Of a stretch of DNA of 64,000 nt, positions 7,025 to 16,547 are shown one piece after another. A model generated the notes under the pieces. That model ran no database searches. It saw only the letters and a list, made by a program, of their open reading frames with translations, and was not told the DNA's origin. Source of the DNA: Rhizobium lentis (GTDB lineage: Bacteria; Pseudomonadota; Alphaproteobacteria; Rhizobiales; Rhizobiaceae); the NCBI RefSeq assembly GCF_017352135.1, contig NZ_CP071454.1, positions 3,559,001 to 3,623,000 on the forward strand, in the 5' to 3' direction. The position numbers and the translations under genes were made by a program. Each line of letters begins with the position of its first letter. Position 1 is the stretch's first letter.

Positions 7025-9397
7025 CTAGCGGCGCCCGCGCGGTGGCCGCGTTCCCGGCTTCTTGCGGACCTGGCCCCTCTCGCGGCGGCCTGCCTTGTGG
7101 AAGGAACGCACGGCCGTCGGCATCTCGCGCCCCTCGCTCAGCATTTCGAAACGCAGTGCGCCGGCAAGTGGGATCGCTTCGGCAAGCTTCACGGTGACGC
7201 TGTCGCCAAGGCGATAGCCAAGGCCGGTTCTTTCACCCGAGAGCGCCTGATGCGCCTCGTCATAGATGAAATAATCGGTGCCGAGGGTGGAGATAGGGAT
7301 GAAACCGTCGGCGCCGTAGTCCGGCAAGGTAATAAATAGCCCGGATTTGGTAACACCCGAGACGCGGCCGGAAAATTCTTCGCCGACGCGGGTGCTGAGG
7401 TGATGGGCGATCAGCCGGTCGATGGTCTCGCGCTCGGCTGCCATGGCGCGGCGCTCGAAGGTGGAAATTTCGGCAGCGATATCATCAAGGGCGGCTTCCT
7501 CGTCCGGCGTGATGCCGCCATCACCCAAGCCGAGGGAGCCGACCAGCGCACGATGCACGATCAGATCGGCGTAGCGGCGGATCGGCGAGGTGAAGTGGGC
7601 GTATTTCATCAGGTTAAGGCCGAAATGGCCGATATTCTCGGGGCTGTATATCGCCTGGCTCTGCGAGCGCAGCACCATCTCGTTGACCATGGTCTGGTGC
7701 GCCGTGCCCTCGGCCTTGGCCAGAATGCCGTTGAAGCTGTTGGCGCGGACGTTGCCGCCCTTGGCAAGCGAGATGCCGAGTGTCGCCAGGAACTCGCGCA
7801 GGACCTCCTGCTTGGCAAGCGTCGGGCCGTCATGGATACGGTAGACCAGCGGCTGTCGCTTCTTTTCAAGCGTTTCGGCGGCGCAGACATTCGCCTGGAT
7901 CATCATCTCTTCGATCAGCTTGTGCGCATCGAGCCGCGGCGGCACGAAGACCCTGTCGACGGTGCCGTCGGGCTTCAGCAGGATCTTGCGCTCCGGCATG
8001 TCGAGTTCCAGCGGCTGGCGCCTGTCGCGTCCGCGTTTCATCACCCCATAGGCGTGCCAGAGCGGTTTCAGGATCGGCTCGAGCATCGGCCCGGTCTTGT
8101 CATCGGGATTTCCGTCGATCGCCGCCTGCGCCTGCTGGTAGGAAAGCTTGGCCGCGCTCTTCATCATGATGCGATGGAAGGTGTGGCCGATCTTGCGACC
8201 TTCCCCGGAGAAGCTCATGCGCACGGCAAGTGCCGGGCGGTCGACGCCTTCCTTCAGCGAGCAGAGGTCGTTTGAGATTCGCTCCGGCAGCATCGGCACG
8301 ACACGATCGGGGAAATAGACGGAGTTGCCGCGCTTCAGCGCCTCGCGGTCGAGCGGTGAATTCGGGCGGACATACCAGGAGACGTCGGCGATCGCGACGG
8401 TGACGATGACGCCGCCGGGATTGTCGGGCGAAGGGTCAGGCTCGGCATGAACCGCGTCGTCATGATCCTTGGCGTCAGCCGGATCGATGGTGATCAGCGG
8501 CATGGCGCGCCAATCTTCGCGATGGGACATCGTCGCTGGCTTTGCTTCTTCCGCCTCGGCGACGACGGCCGGTGGGAAGACATGCGGAATTCCGTGTGCA
8601 TGGATGGCGATCATCGAGATCGCCTTTTCCGAGCCGACGGAGCCGACGACGGAGAGAACCTTGGCGCGCGGCAGGCCGAAGCGGCCGAGCCGGGCGACTT
8701 CGATCTCGACCAGGTCGCCATCCCTGGCGCCGCCGGTGAAGTCCGGGTCGATCACCATCTCCTCGCCGCGCCTTTCGATCGGCAGCAACCGGCCGCCGCC
8801 GCCAGGTGCCGTGCGGAAAACGCCCATCGCTGCGCCGCGGCGCCTGTCGATCACCTTGATGATACGCGCGGTATAGGCCGGCCCGCCGCGATCAATGGCA
8901 GGGAAGATTTTCGCGAGAATTCGGTCGCCGAGGCCGGCGACGGGCGCCTTGCCCTTGCCCTGGCGGCCCGCAGGCGATTGCTGGCGGATAGCGACGGCCG
9001 GCGCCACACCCTGGTCTTCCGGCCATTCCGCCGGCCGGCCGATCAGATCGCCATCCTTGTCGCGGGTCGTAATGTCGAGAACGGTGACGGGCGGAAGGGC
9101 GCCGGGACGAATGAGCGACTTGCGGCTCTTCTGCAGCATGCCTTCTTGTTCGAGCTCCTGCAGCATATGCTTGAGCTCGACGCGGCTGTCACCTTTCAGC
9201 CCGAACGCCTTGGCGAGTTCGCGCTTGGAGGCCTTCTGCGGATGATCGGCGATGAAGCGCAGGATCACCTCGCGCGAGGGCAGTGCGCCGTGGACGATGT
9301 TCAGCGGCTCGACAGCGGGAGCATCCTTGCCCGCGCGGCCGATCTTGCCCGGGCGTTTGCCCGCGAGGTTCGTTCTGTCGCGCGGTGTCCTGCTCAC
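7025..9397 (-). CDS. rnr: Ribonuclease R
   Basis: This is a 3'-5' processive exoribonuclease that degrades structured RNA and helps in rRNA quality control. Its 790 residues contain an N-terminal winged-helix segment (about 40-95), cold-shock-like RNA-binding domains, the RNB catalytic domain with the metal-binding block ITIDPADAKDHDD (about 301-313), and a C-terminal S1 domain (about 670-755) followed by a basic tail rich in Arg and Lys. The start at 9397 lies one base from the topA stop, so the two are probably translated from one mRNA. Confidence 0.97.
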   Translation of the reverse strand: MSRTPRDRTNLAGKRPGKIGRAGKDAPAVEPLNIVHGALPSREVILRFIADHPQKASKRELAKAFGLKGDSRVELKHMLQELEQEGMLQKSRKSLIRPGALPPVTVLDITTRDKDGDLIGRPAEWPEDQGVAPAVAIRQQSPAGRQGKGKAPVAGLGDRILAKIFPAIDRGGPAYTARIIKVIDRRRGAAMGVFRTAPGGGGRLLPIERRGEEMVIDPDFTGGARDGDLVEIEVARLGRFGLPRAKVLSVVGSVGSEKAISMIAIHAHGIPHVFPPAVVAEAEEAKPATMSHREDWRAMPLITIDPADAKDHDDAVHAEPDPSPDNPGGVIVTVAIADVSWYVRPNSPLDREALKRGNSVYFPDRVVPMLPERISNDLCSLKEGVDRPALAVRMSFSGEGRKIGHTFHRIMMKSAAKLSYQQAQAAIDGNPDDKTGPMLEPILKPLWHAYGVMKRGRDRRQPLELDMPERKILLKPDGTVDRVFVPPRLDAHKLIEEMMIQANVCAAETLEKKRQPLVYRIHDGPTLAKQEVLREFLATLGISLAKGGNVRANSFNGILAKAEGTAHQTMVNEMVLRSQSQAIYSPENIGHFGLNLMKYAHFTSPIRRYADLIVHRALVGSLGLGDGGITPDEEAALDDIAAEISTFERRAMAAERETIDRLIAHHLSTRVGEEFSGRVSGVTKSGLFITLPDYGADGFIPISTLGTDYFIYDEAHQALSGERTGLGYRLGDSVTVKLAEAIPLAGALRFEMLSEGREMPTAVRSFHKAGRRERGQVRKKPGTRPPRGRR

Positions 9398-9398
9398 G

Positions 9399-12053
9399 TC
9401 AGCTCTTTTTCGATTTCGCGGGCGCCTTCGCCTTCGCTGCCTTCGGCTTGGCGGCCGTCTTGGTGGTCTTTGCTTCGGCGGCTGCCGCCTTCGGCTTGGC
9501 TTTCGCCTTGGATGCCTTGGTGGCGGGCGCCTTGCCGGCCTTTTCAGTGATCAGCACAAGCGCCTCCTCGATGGTGATGGCTTGCGGATCCTTGCCCTTC
9601 GGCAGCGTGGCGTTGACCTTGCCCCAGTTGACATAGGGGCCGTACTTGCCGTCGCGAACGGTGATGGCGCCGCCATCGGGGTGATCGCCGAGGGTCTTCA
9701 GCGCCGCCGGCGTGCCGCGCGCGCCCCGGCCCGGCGCCTTGTTCGCCTTTTCGGCGATCAGCGTCACAGCGCGGTTGAGACCGACGGAGAAGACGTCCTC
9801 GACGGTTTCCAGATTGGCATAGGAACCGTCATGCAGAAGGAATGGACCGTAGCGTCCGATGCCTGAGGAGATCATCTTGCCGGTTTCGGGATGTTTGCCG
9901 ATATCGCGCGGCAGCGAAATCAAAGCCATCGCCTTTTCATAGTCGATATCCTCGGGCTTCCAGCCCTTCGGCAACGAGGCGCGTTTGGCCTCCTTGCCAT
10001 CGCCGCGCTGGATATAGGGACCGAAGCGGCCGGAACGCAGCGTCAGTTCCTCACCGGTCGTCGGATCGGTGCCAAGGTTCTTCGGCTCGTTGAGCGCGAC
10101 ACCTTCCGCTTCCCCGCCGTTTTCGGAGGAGAGTTGACGGGTGTAGTTGCATTCCGGATAGTTCGAACAGCCGACGAAGGCACCATATCTGCCGAGCTTC
10201 AGCGACAGGTTGCCGGTGCCGCAGACCTGGCAGATTCTGGGGTCGCTGCCATCTTCGCGTTTCGGAAAGACGAGCGGCGCCAGCGCCTCGTTCAGCGAAT
10301 CGAGCACGTTGGTGACGCGCAGTTCCTTGGTGTCTTCGATCTGAGCGAAGAAATCCTTCCAGAAATCGCGCAGCACCTGCTTCCAGTTCAGCTCGCCCGC
10401 GGAAATCCGGTCGAGCTTCTCCTCGAGATCGGCGGTGAAATCATATTCGACATATTTGGTGAAGAAGCTTTCGAGGAAAGCCGTCACCAGCCGGCCCTTG
10501 GCCTGCGGGATCAGCTTGCGCTTGTCGATGGTCACATAATCGCGGTCGCGCAGCGTCGCGAGTGTCGCGGCATAGGTGGAGGGGCGGCCGATGCCGAGCT
10601 CTTCCATCTTCTTGATCAGCGAAGCTTCCGAGTAACGCGGCGGCGGTTCGGTGAAATGCTGGGTCGAATTGATCTTCTGCTTGGCGAGCGTCTCGCGCGC
10701 ATTGATCTCCGGCAGGCGGCCATCCTCGTCGCCGTCGTCGCTCTGCTCGCCGTCCTCCTTCTGGTCGGTATAGGCGGCGATGAAGCCGTCGAAGCGAATG
10801 ACCGAACCGACAGCGCGCAGGCCCGCCTTCTCTCCCTTGTTGTCGGCGGTGATTTCAGCCGTCGTGCGCTCGATCTCGGCCGATGCCATCTGGCTGGCGA
10901 TGCCGCGCTTCCAGATCAGGTCGTAAAGCCGGATCTGGTCGGCATCGAGAAATTTGCGCAGACGGTCGGGGGAGCGGTTGAAATCGGTCGGGCGGATCGC
11001 CTCGTGTGCCTCCTGGGCGTTTTTCGCCTTGGTGGAATAGAAGCGCGCCTTCTCCGGCATATAGCGTTCGCCGAACTGGTCGAGGATGGCGCGTCGTGCC
11101 GCATCGATCGCCTCGGGCGCCATCTGTACGCCGTCGGTTCGCATATAGGTGATGAGACCGACGGTCTCGCCGCCGATGTCGACGCCCTCGTAGAGCTTCT
11201 GGGCGATCTGCATGGTGCGCGAGGCGGAGAAGCCGAGATTGGAGGAGGCGGCCTGTTGCAGCGTCGAGGTGGTAAAGGGCGGTCCCGGATTACGCTTGAC
11301 CGGCTTCGCCTCGACCGTTTCGACGATATAGCTTGCACCTTCGAGCAAAGCCTTCAGGCGGCTGGCTTCCTCGCCGTTGCCGATCGCGCGCGGCGGTAGC
11401 CGCTTGCCGTGCGCCGAGACCAGCTTTGCTTCGAATTCGTCGCCGCGCGGCGTCTTCAGAAGCGCCGAGAGGTTCCAGTATTCTTCGGAGATGAAGCGCT
11501 CGATCTCGGATTCGCGGTCGCAGACTAGGCGAAGCGCCACCGACTGGACGCGGCCGGCCGAACGCGCGCCGGGCAGCTTGCGCCACAGGACCGGCGAAAG
11601 ATTGAAACCGACGAGATAGTCGAGTGCGCGGCGTGCCAGATAGGCGTCGACCAGCGGCACGTCGATATCACGCGGATCGGCCATCGCGTCGAGGACCGCC
11701 TTCTTGGTGATCGCATTGAAGACGACGCGCTTGACCGACTTGCCGTTCAGCACCCGCTTCTTGTTCAGCATGTCGAGGACGTGCCAGGAAATCGCTTCGC
11801 CTTCACGATCCGGGTCGGTCGCGAGAAACAGGCCGTCAGAGGATTTCACCGCGTCGGCAATGTCCTTCATCCGCTTGGCAGAGGCGCCGTCGACCTCCCA
11901 AAGCATTTCGAAATCCTGATCGGGAAGGACCGAGCCATCCTTGGCAGGCAGATCGCGCACATGACCGAAGGAGGCGAGCACTTTGTATCCCGAACCCAGA
12001 TACTTGTTGATCGTCTTGGCCTTGGCAGGCGATTCCACCACTACAACATTCAT
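9399..12053 (-). CDS. topA: DNA topoisomerase I
   Basis: This type IA topoisomerase removes negative supercoils. The 884-residue protein begins with the TOPRIM domain (VVVVESPAKAKT; acidic triad in TDPDREGE). The catalytic Tyr303 lies in LITYMRTDG, and one four-cysteine zinc finger (CQVC...C...C) lies near residues 605-630, followed by further topoisomerase repeat modules without full cysteine sets. The last 50 residues or so are a Lys/Ala/Pro-rich tail. It ends one base before rnr begins, so the pair looks like an operon. Confidence 0.97.
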   Translation of the reverse strand: MNVVVVESPAKAKTINKYLGSGYKVLASFGHVRDLPAKDGSVLPDQDFEMLWEVDGASAKRMKDIADAVKSSDGLFLATDPDREGEAISWHVLDMLNKKRVLNGKSVKRVVFNAITKKAVLDAMADPRDIDVPLVDAYLARRALDYLVGFNLSPVLWRKLPGARSAGRVQSVALRLVCDRESEIERFISEEYWNLSALLKTPRGDEFEAKLVSAHGKRLPPRAIGNGEEASRLKALLEGASYIVETVEAKPVKRNPGPPFTTSTLQQAASSNLGFSASRTMQIAQKLYEGVDIGGETVGLITYMRTDGVQMAPEAIDAARRAILDQFGERYMPEKARFYSTKAKNAQEAHEAIRPTDFNRSPDRLRKFLDADQIRLYDLIWKRGIASQMASAEIERTTAEITADNKGEKAGLRAVGSVIRFDGFIAAYTDQKEDGEQSDDGDEDGRLPEINARETLAKQKINSTQHFTEPPPRYSEASLIKKMEELGIGRPSTYAATLATLRDRDYVTIDKRKLIPQAKGRLVTAFLESFFTKYVEYDFTADLEEKLDRISAGELNWKQVLRDFWKDFFAQIEDTKELRVTNVLDSLNEALAPLVFPKREDGSDPRICQVCGTGNLSLKLGRYGAFVGCSNYPECNYTRQLSSENGGEAEGVALNEPKNLGTDPTTGEELTLRSGRFGPYIQRGDGKEAKRASLPKGWKPEDIDYEKAMALISLPRDIGKHPETGKMISSGIGRYGPFLLHDGSYANLETVEDVFSVGLNRAVTLIAEKANKAPGRGARGTPAALKTLGDHPDGGAITVRDGKYGPYVNWGKVNATLPKGKDPQAITIEEALVLITEKAGKAPATKASKAKAKPKAAAAEAKTTKTAAKPKAAKAKAPAKSKKS

Positions 12054-12129
12054 GATGATTCTCTAAAAAACAGCTGCGCCGGCGTGGAAGCCAGCGCAAC
12101 ACGCAGTGCAACTTGGATACTGGCCTTCC

Positions 12130-12158
12130 GACATGGACAGGGAAATCGCCGCGGTCAA
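12130..12158 (-). promoter_or_regulatory. Possible topA promoter
   Basis: On the minus strand TTGACC (12158-12153) and CATGTC (12135-12130) are separated by 17 bases, with the -35 preceded by C as in rhizobial CTTGAC promoters. It sits in the 235-base gap between dprA and topA. The -10 match is weak, so this is a candidate only. Confidence 0.3.
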
Positions 12159-12288
12159 GGGGTTTGCTGCAATTTTACTTCTTGCATCTGGTGCAATCGA
12201 AACAAGAATCGTCATGAAAAATAACTCATGTGGTTCTCAACACGGAGGTCCTGCGTTCGCAAAGCCGCTCCTTCCTACCGCGCAAGCG

Positions 12289-13431
12289 TCAGTCGGAAAG
12301 CGAGACCAAACCTCCCTGATGCCGGTGCACCCTGCCTGATATATCGAGTTCCAGCAGGATAAGATAAACCGCGGACGCTGAAAGGCCGGTGTGGCGGATG
12401 ACGTCGTCGATGTCGACAGGCGTCGGCCCAAGCGCCTCGATGACGCGGCTCCGGTCTGAATCGCCGGGCGGAATCGTTATTGCCTTGCTCTCATGTGCAG
12501 GTTCCTGCGCCATCGACGGGCGGAACAGGTCGGGTTGCGCGAGTGGCGCCAGGGCCTCGATGACATCGGCAGGTTCGGTGACGATCGAAGCGCCATCCTT
12601 CAGCAGTTCGTTGGTGCCGTGACAGCGCGGATCGAGCGGCGAGCCGGGCACGGCAAACACCAGTCGGCCGAACTCGCCGGCAAGGCGCGCCGTGATCAAC
12701 GAGCCCGAACGCGTCGCCGCTTCGACGATCACCACGCCAAGCGCGATGCCGGCAATCAACCTGTTCCGGCGCGGGAAATCGCGGGCGCGGGGCTCCCAGC
12801 CGAAGGGCATTTCGCTCACCGCCAGGCCGTTGCCGCCGGTGATTTCTTCGATGAGGCCGATATTTTCCGGCGGGTAGGGCTTGTCGAGGCCGCCGGCAAG
12901 CGCTGCGATCGTGCCCGTGCCGAGGCTTGCCCGGTGCGCTGATGTGTCGATGCCGCGCGCCAGGCCGGAGACCACGGTATAACCCGCCTGGCCACAGGCG
13001 CGCGCCACCATCGCTGCGAATTTGGCGCCTGCGGCCGACGCGTTGCGCGAGCCGACGATGCCGACGGCCGGTCGTTTGGCGGCGGCAAGCGCGCCTTTGA
13101 CGGCAAGGAGCGGTGGCGCGCCGTCGATCTGCTTCAGCGCCTGCGGATAATCCGGCTCGCCGATGCCGACGAAGCGGGCGCCGAAACGATGCGCCGCCTC
13201 CAGTTCCCGATGCGCCTCGGCCTCGCTGGCAATGCGGATGGCCCGCGTCGCGCCGCCGCGCGCCGAAAGCTCCGGCAAAGCCCCAAGCGCCGCCTCGGCC
13301 GAACCGAAGTGATTGATGAGATCGCGAAAGGTCGCGGGGCCGATATTGTCGGAGCGGATGAGGCGCAGCCAGGCAATTCTTTGCCGTTCGGTCAGCACAA
13401 CGCCTTTCGATGCCGCGCTCAGCGCATCCAT
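12289..13431 (-). CDS. dprA: DNA processing protein DprA
   Basis: This Rossmann-fold protein binds single-stranded DNA and loads RecA in naturally competent bacteria; in rhizobia its role is less clear. Its 380 residues show an N-terminal helical domain, the core with GSRNASAAG (about 130) and [14 protein letters not shown], the [10 protein letters not shown] block and a C-terminal winged-helix domain (about 310-375). The start codon overlaps the plsY stop by one base (TAATG), so the two genes are coupled. Confidence 0.95.
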   Translation of the reverse strand: MDALSAASKGVVLTERQRIAWLRLIRSDNIGPATFRDLINHFGSAEAALGALPELSARGGATRAIRIASEAEAHRELEAAHRFGARFVGIGEPDYPQALKQIDGAPPLLAVKGALAAAKRPAVGIVGSRNASAAGAKFAAMVARACGQAGYTVVSGLARGIDTSAHRASLGTGTIAALAGGLDKPYPPENIGLIEEITGGNGLAVSEMPFGWEPRARDFPRRNRLIAGIALGVVIVEAATRSGSLITARLAGEFGRLVFAVPGSPLDPRCHGTNELLKDGASIVTEPADVIEALAPLAQPDLFRPSMAQEPAHESKAITIPPGDSDRSRVIEALGPTPVDIDDVIRHTGLSASAVYLILLELDISGRVHRHQGGLVSLSD

Positions 13432-14051
13432 TATCCCTTCGCCCCGATCTTGCTTTCCGTTCCGCCCATCAGGCGTGAAATATTTGCCCTGTGCTTCCAG
13501 TAGGAGATGAGCGTCATGATCGCCATGACGGCCGCAACCTTTTCATTGCCCAATATCCACAGCGCAACCGGGGTAGCAAGCATGGCGACGAGCGCCGACA
13601 GCGAGGAGTAGCGAGTGGTGACGGCCACGGCCAGCCAGACGGCGGCGAAGAGCACGACCATGATCGGCGCGACGCCGAGCAGGGTGCCGATATAGGTGGC
13701 GACACCCTTACCGCCCTTGAAGCCGATCCAAACGGGGAAAAGATGGCCGATGAAGGCGGAGAAGCCGGCGATGATCGCCGCCTCCTCACCAAGGAAATAG
13801 CCGACGATCCAGGCGGCGGCCGAAGCCTTGAGCGCATCGAGCAGAAGCGTCGCCGCGGCGAGCTTGCGGTTTCCGGTTCTTAAGACATTGGTCGCGCCGA
13901 TATTGCCGGAACCGATGCTGCGCACGTCGCCGAGGCCGGCGGCGCGGGTCAGGATCAGGCCGAAGGGAATCGAACCGAGGAGATAGCCGATGACGGCGGC
14001 GGCAAGCGCGATCGGCAGCGTGATCTGCCATGACATGAGATTGGATAACAT
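13431..14051 (-). CDS. plsY: Glycerol-3-phosphate acyltransferase PlsY
   Basis: This integral membrane enzyme moves an acyl group from acyl-phosphate to glycerol-3-phosphate, the first step of phospholipid synthesis. The 206-residue protein has about five membrane helices. It carries the PlsY signature blocks [27 protein letters not shown] and [18 protein letters not shown], which contribute the phosphate-binding and catalytic Ser, Arg, Asn, His and Lys residues. It overlaps dprA by one base and lies 75 bases behind the dihydroorotase-like gene. Confidence 0.97.
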   Translation of the reverse strand: MLSNLMSWQITLPIALAAAVIGYLLGSIPFGLILTRAAGLGDVRSIGSGNIGATNVLRTGNRKLAAATLLLDALKASAAAWIVGYFLGEEAAIIAGFSAFIGHLFPVWIGFKGGKGVATYIGTLLGVAPIMVVLFAAVWLAVAVTTRYSSLSALVAMLATPVALWILGNEKVAAVMAIMTLISYWKHRANISRLMGGTESKIGAKG

Positions 14052-14126
14052 ATGTCCCCTCAGCCCTCCGTGGCTATCCTCAGCTCCAGCCCTTTTTCTC
14101 TGGGATGAATGGCGATGGTGTCGATC

Positions 14127-15416
14127 CTAAACTGCGTGGACAAGCTTTCCCGCGACATATGTCGCAACCGCTCGCCCGCTGAAGCGCGCATCCTCAAACG
14201 GCGTGTTCTTCGAACGGGAGAGAAGCATGTCTTTGGCGACAAGCCAAGGCTCATCGAGATCGATCAGCGCGATATCGGCCGCAGCACCCGGCTTCAGCGT
14301 GCCGGCGTCAAGGCCGAAAATCTCGGCCGGGCGGGTGGACATGGCGTCGATCAGCCGCATCAGACTGACCTGGCCGCCATGATGAAGCCTGAGGGCCGCC
14401 GCCAGCATGGTTTCCAGGCCGACGGCACCGTCGGCCGCCTCGCCGAAGGGCAGACGCTTCGTATCGACGTCCTGTGGGTCGTGCGAGGAGACGATGATGT
14501 CGATGGCGCCGCGTCCAAGCGCTTCGGCCATCGCCACCCGGTCGTCCTCCGGGCGCAGCGGCGGATAGAGCTTGAAGAAGGTACGGTATTCGCCGATGTC
14601 GTTTTCGTTGAGTGCCAGATTGTTGATCGAGATGCCCGAGGTCACCTTGGCGCCGCGGCTGCGGGCGCGTTCGATCGCCTCAACCGATTGGGACACCGAG
14701 ATCATTGCGGCGTGATAACGTCCGCGCGTCAGTTCTGCGATCCTGAGATCGCGTTCGAGCGGGATGAGCTCGGCTTCCCGCGGAATGCCGGAAAGCCCCA
14801 GCCAGCTGGCTAAGAGCCCCTCATGCATGACGCCGTTGGCCCCAAGATATTTGTCTCGCGTCTCGCAGGAGATGACGGCACCGAATTCGCGGGCATAGGT
14901 CATGATCCGGCGCAGCACCTGCGTGTTATGGACGCTGGAGTGGGCGTCAGTGAAGGCGACGGCTCCCGCCTGCATCAGCAGACCGATCTCCGTCATCTCT
15001 TCGCCGGCGAGGCCCTTGGTGATAGCGGCTGCCGGATAGACGTTGACGGCAGCCGTATCCCGCGCCGTCTTCTTGACGAATTCGACGAGCGCGATGTCGT
15101 CGATGACGGGATCGGTGTCCGGCATCATGATGATCGAGGTAACGCCGCCGGCCGCCGCTGCCCGGCTCGCCGAGGCGATCGTCTCGCGGTGCTCGCCGCC
15201 GGGTTCGCCGATATGGACGCGCGCATCGACAAGGCCCGGCGTTGCGACGAGGCCGGCGCAATCGCGGATGACTGCGCCTTCCGGCGCGCCCTGGTTCTGC
15301 GCAGCGTGACCGGCGGCAAGGATCACCCCGTTTTCGGCGATGATCGTTCCCACCTCGTCCAGATTGCGCGAGGGATCGACGATGCGGACATTTTTGAGGA
15401 CGATCGGACTGCTCAT
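14127..15416 (-). CDS. pyrC: Dihydroorotase-like protein, apparently inactive (PyrC' type)
   Basis: This 429-residue amidohydrolase-fold protein is normally annotated as dihydroorotase, the third step of pyrimidine synthesis. Its active site is degenerate. The HxH metal pair is Arg66-Val-His68. The block that should read like VMAHCED is VISCETRD. The later metal His in the ICHVST region is replaced (AAMISVSQ). The catalytic Asp of the TDHAPH block is lost (SSHDPQ). The start overlaps the pyrB stop by four bases (ATGA). Known inactive PyrC' proteins, as in Pseudomonas, overlap pyrB in the same way and act as structural partners of aspartate transcarbamoylase. I infer the same here; a true dihydroorotase should be elsewhere in the genome. 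Confidence 0.85.
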   Translation of the reverse strand: MSSPIVLKNVRIVDPSRNLDEVGTIIAENGVILAAGHAAQNQGAPEGAVIRDCAGLVATPGLVDARVHIGEPGGEHRETIASASRAAAAGGVTSIIMMPDTDPVIDDIALVEFVKKTARDTAAVNVYPAAAITKGLAGEEMTEIGLLMQAGAVAFTDAHSSVHNTQVLRRIMTYAREFGAVISCETRDKYLGANGVMHEGLLASWLGLSGIPREAELIPLERDLRIAELTRGRYHAAMISVSQSVEAIERARSRGAKVTSGISINNLALNENDIGEYRTFFKLYPPLRPEDDRVAMAEALGRGAIDIIVSSHDPQDVDTKRLPFGEAADGAVGLETMLAAALRLHHGGQVSLMRLIDAMSTRPAEIFGLDAGTLKPGAAADIALIDLDEPWLVAKDMLLSRSKNTPFEDARFSGRAVATYVAGKLVHAV

Positions 15417-16369
15417 GCCATCATTCCATCGGTTCGTGGGCCCTGGTTCTGCGAGACGAGCAGTGTCTCCATGACCGCCATGCGCACCGCGACCCCCATC
15501 TCAACCTGTTCGGCGATTACACTTTGCGGACCGTCAGCGACTTCCGAGGCGATCTCGACGCCGCGGTTCATCGGGCCCGGATGCATGACCAGCGCATCGT
15601 CCTTCGCGGCCTTCAGCGTTTCGGCGTCGAGCCCGTAGAAATGGTAGTATTCGCGCACCGAGGGTACGAAGGCGCCCGACATGCGCTCGCGCTGCAGCCT
15701 GAGCATCATCACCACGTCAGCATCTTCGAGCCCATCTTTCATCGAATGGAACACCTCGACGCCCATCTCGGCAATGCCGGCGGGCAGGAGAGTCGCGGGC
15801 GCAACGACGCGCACGCGCGCCCCCATCGCATTGAGCAGCAGGATATTGGAGCGCGCCACCCGCGAATGCAGCACGTCGCCGCAGATCGCCACGATGATGC
15901 GCGAGAGCTTGCCCTTGGCGCGGCGGATCGTCAGCGCGTCGAGGAGCGCCTGCGTCGGATGTTCGTGCTGGCCGTCGCCGGCATTGACGACCGAGCAGGA
16001 GACCTTCTGGGCGAGGAGGGCAGCCGCCCCCGCGCTTGAATGGCGGATCACCAGCACATCAGGGCGCATCGCATTCAGCGTCATTGCCGTATCGATCAGC
16101 GTTTCGCCTTTTTTCACCGAGGAATTTCCGACCGACATGTTCATGACGTCGGCGCCGAGCCGCTTGCCGGCAAGCTCGAAGGAGGCCTGCGTGCGGGTCG
16201 ATGCCTCGAAAAAGAGGTTAATCTGCGTTAGCCCGCGCAGCGTCGACGTCTTCTTTTCTCGCTGGCGGCTGATCTTGACGGCTTCGTCGGCCTTGTCGAG
16301 GAGATAGGTGATATCCTGCTCGGTGAGGCCCTTGATGCCAATGAGGTGGCGGTGGGGGAAAAAGACCAT
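15413..16369 (-). CDS. pyrB: Aspartate carbamoyltransferase catalytic chain
   Basis: It joins carbamoyl phosphate and aspartate to make carbamoyl aspartate in pyrimidine synthesis. The 318-residue protein has the carbamoyl-phosphate loop STRT at 57-60, [12 protein letters not shown] in the middle and the aspartate-binding part near HPGPMNRG. I place the start at ATG 16369 (MVFFPHRHL), with AAGAGG just upstream; the frame stays open to 16426, but the extra residues do not fit the family and would cross the probable promoter. It overlaps the PyrC'-like gene by four bases. No regulatory chain pyrI is nearby. Confidence 0.96.
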   Translation of the reverse strand: MVFFPHRHLIGIKGLTEQDITYLLDKADEAVKISRQREKKTSTLRGLTQINLFFEASTRTQASFELAGKRLGADVMNMSVGNSSVKKGETLIDTAMTLNAMRPDVLVIRHSSAGAAALLAQKVSCSVVNAGDGQHEHPTQALLDALTIRRAKGKLSRIIVAICGDVLHSRVARSNILLLNAMGARVRVVAPATLLPAGIAEMGVEVFHSMKDGLEDADVVMMLRLQRERMSGAFVPSVREYYHFYGLDAETLKAAKDDALVMHPGPMNRGVEIASEVADGPQSVIAEQVEMGVAVRMAVMETLLVSQNQGPRTDGMMA

Positions 16370-16397
16370 GACACTGCCTCTTGCTGTCTCTTGCGGG

Positions 16398-16426
16398 TCT
16401 ATAAAGAGTGCTGCCCGTCGGGGCAA
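16398..16426 (-). promoter_or_regulatory. Probable pyrB promoter
   Basis: On the minus strand TTGCCC (16426-16421) and TATAGA (16403-16398) are spaced by 17 bases, ending about 28 bases before the chosen pyrB start. This gives a very short leader, with no room for a translated attenuator. Confidence 0.5.
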
Positions 16427-16547
16427 GCATGCGCTGTGGGCAAAGGCTTATGTCCCCATGCATTTTCGCCCGAATTCCGATAGAGCAGATGGGAGCGAAT
16501 CATAACTTCCGGTTTCCCTTGCCGGGTTCTTGCACTAGAAGCGAATA

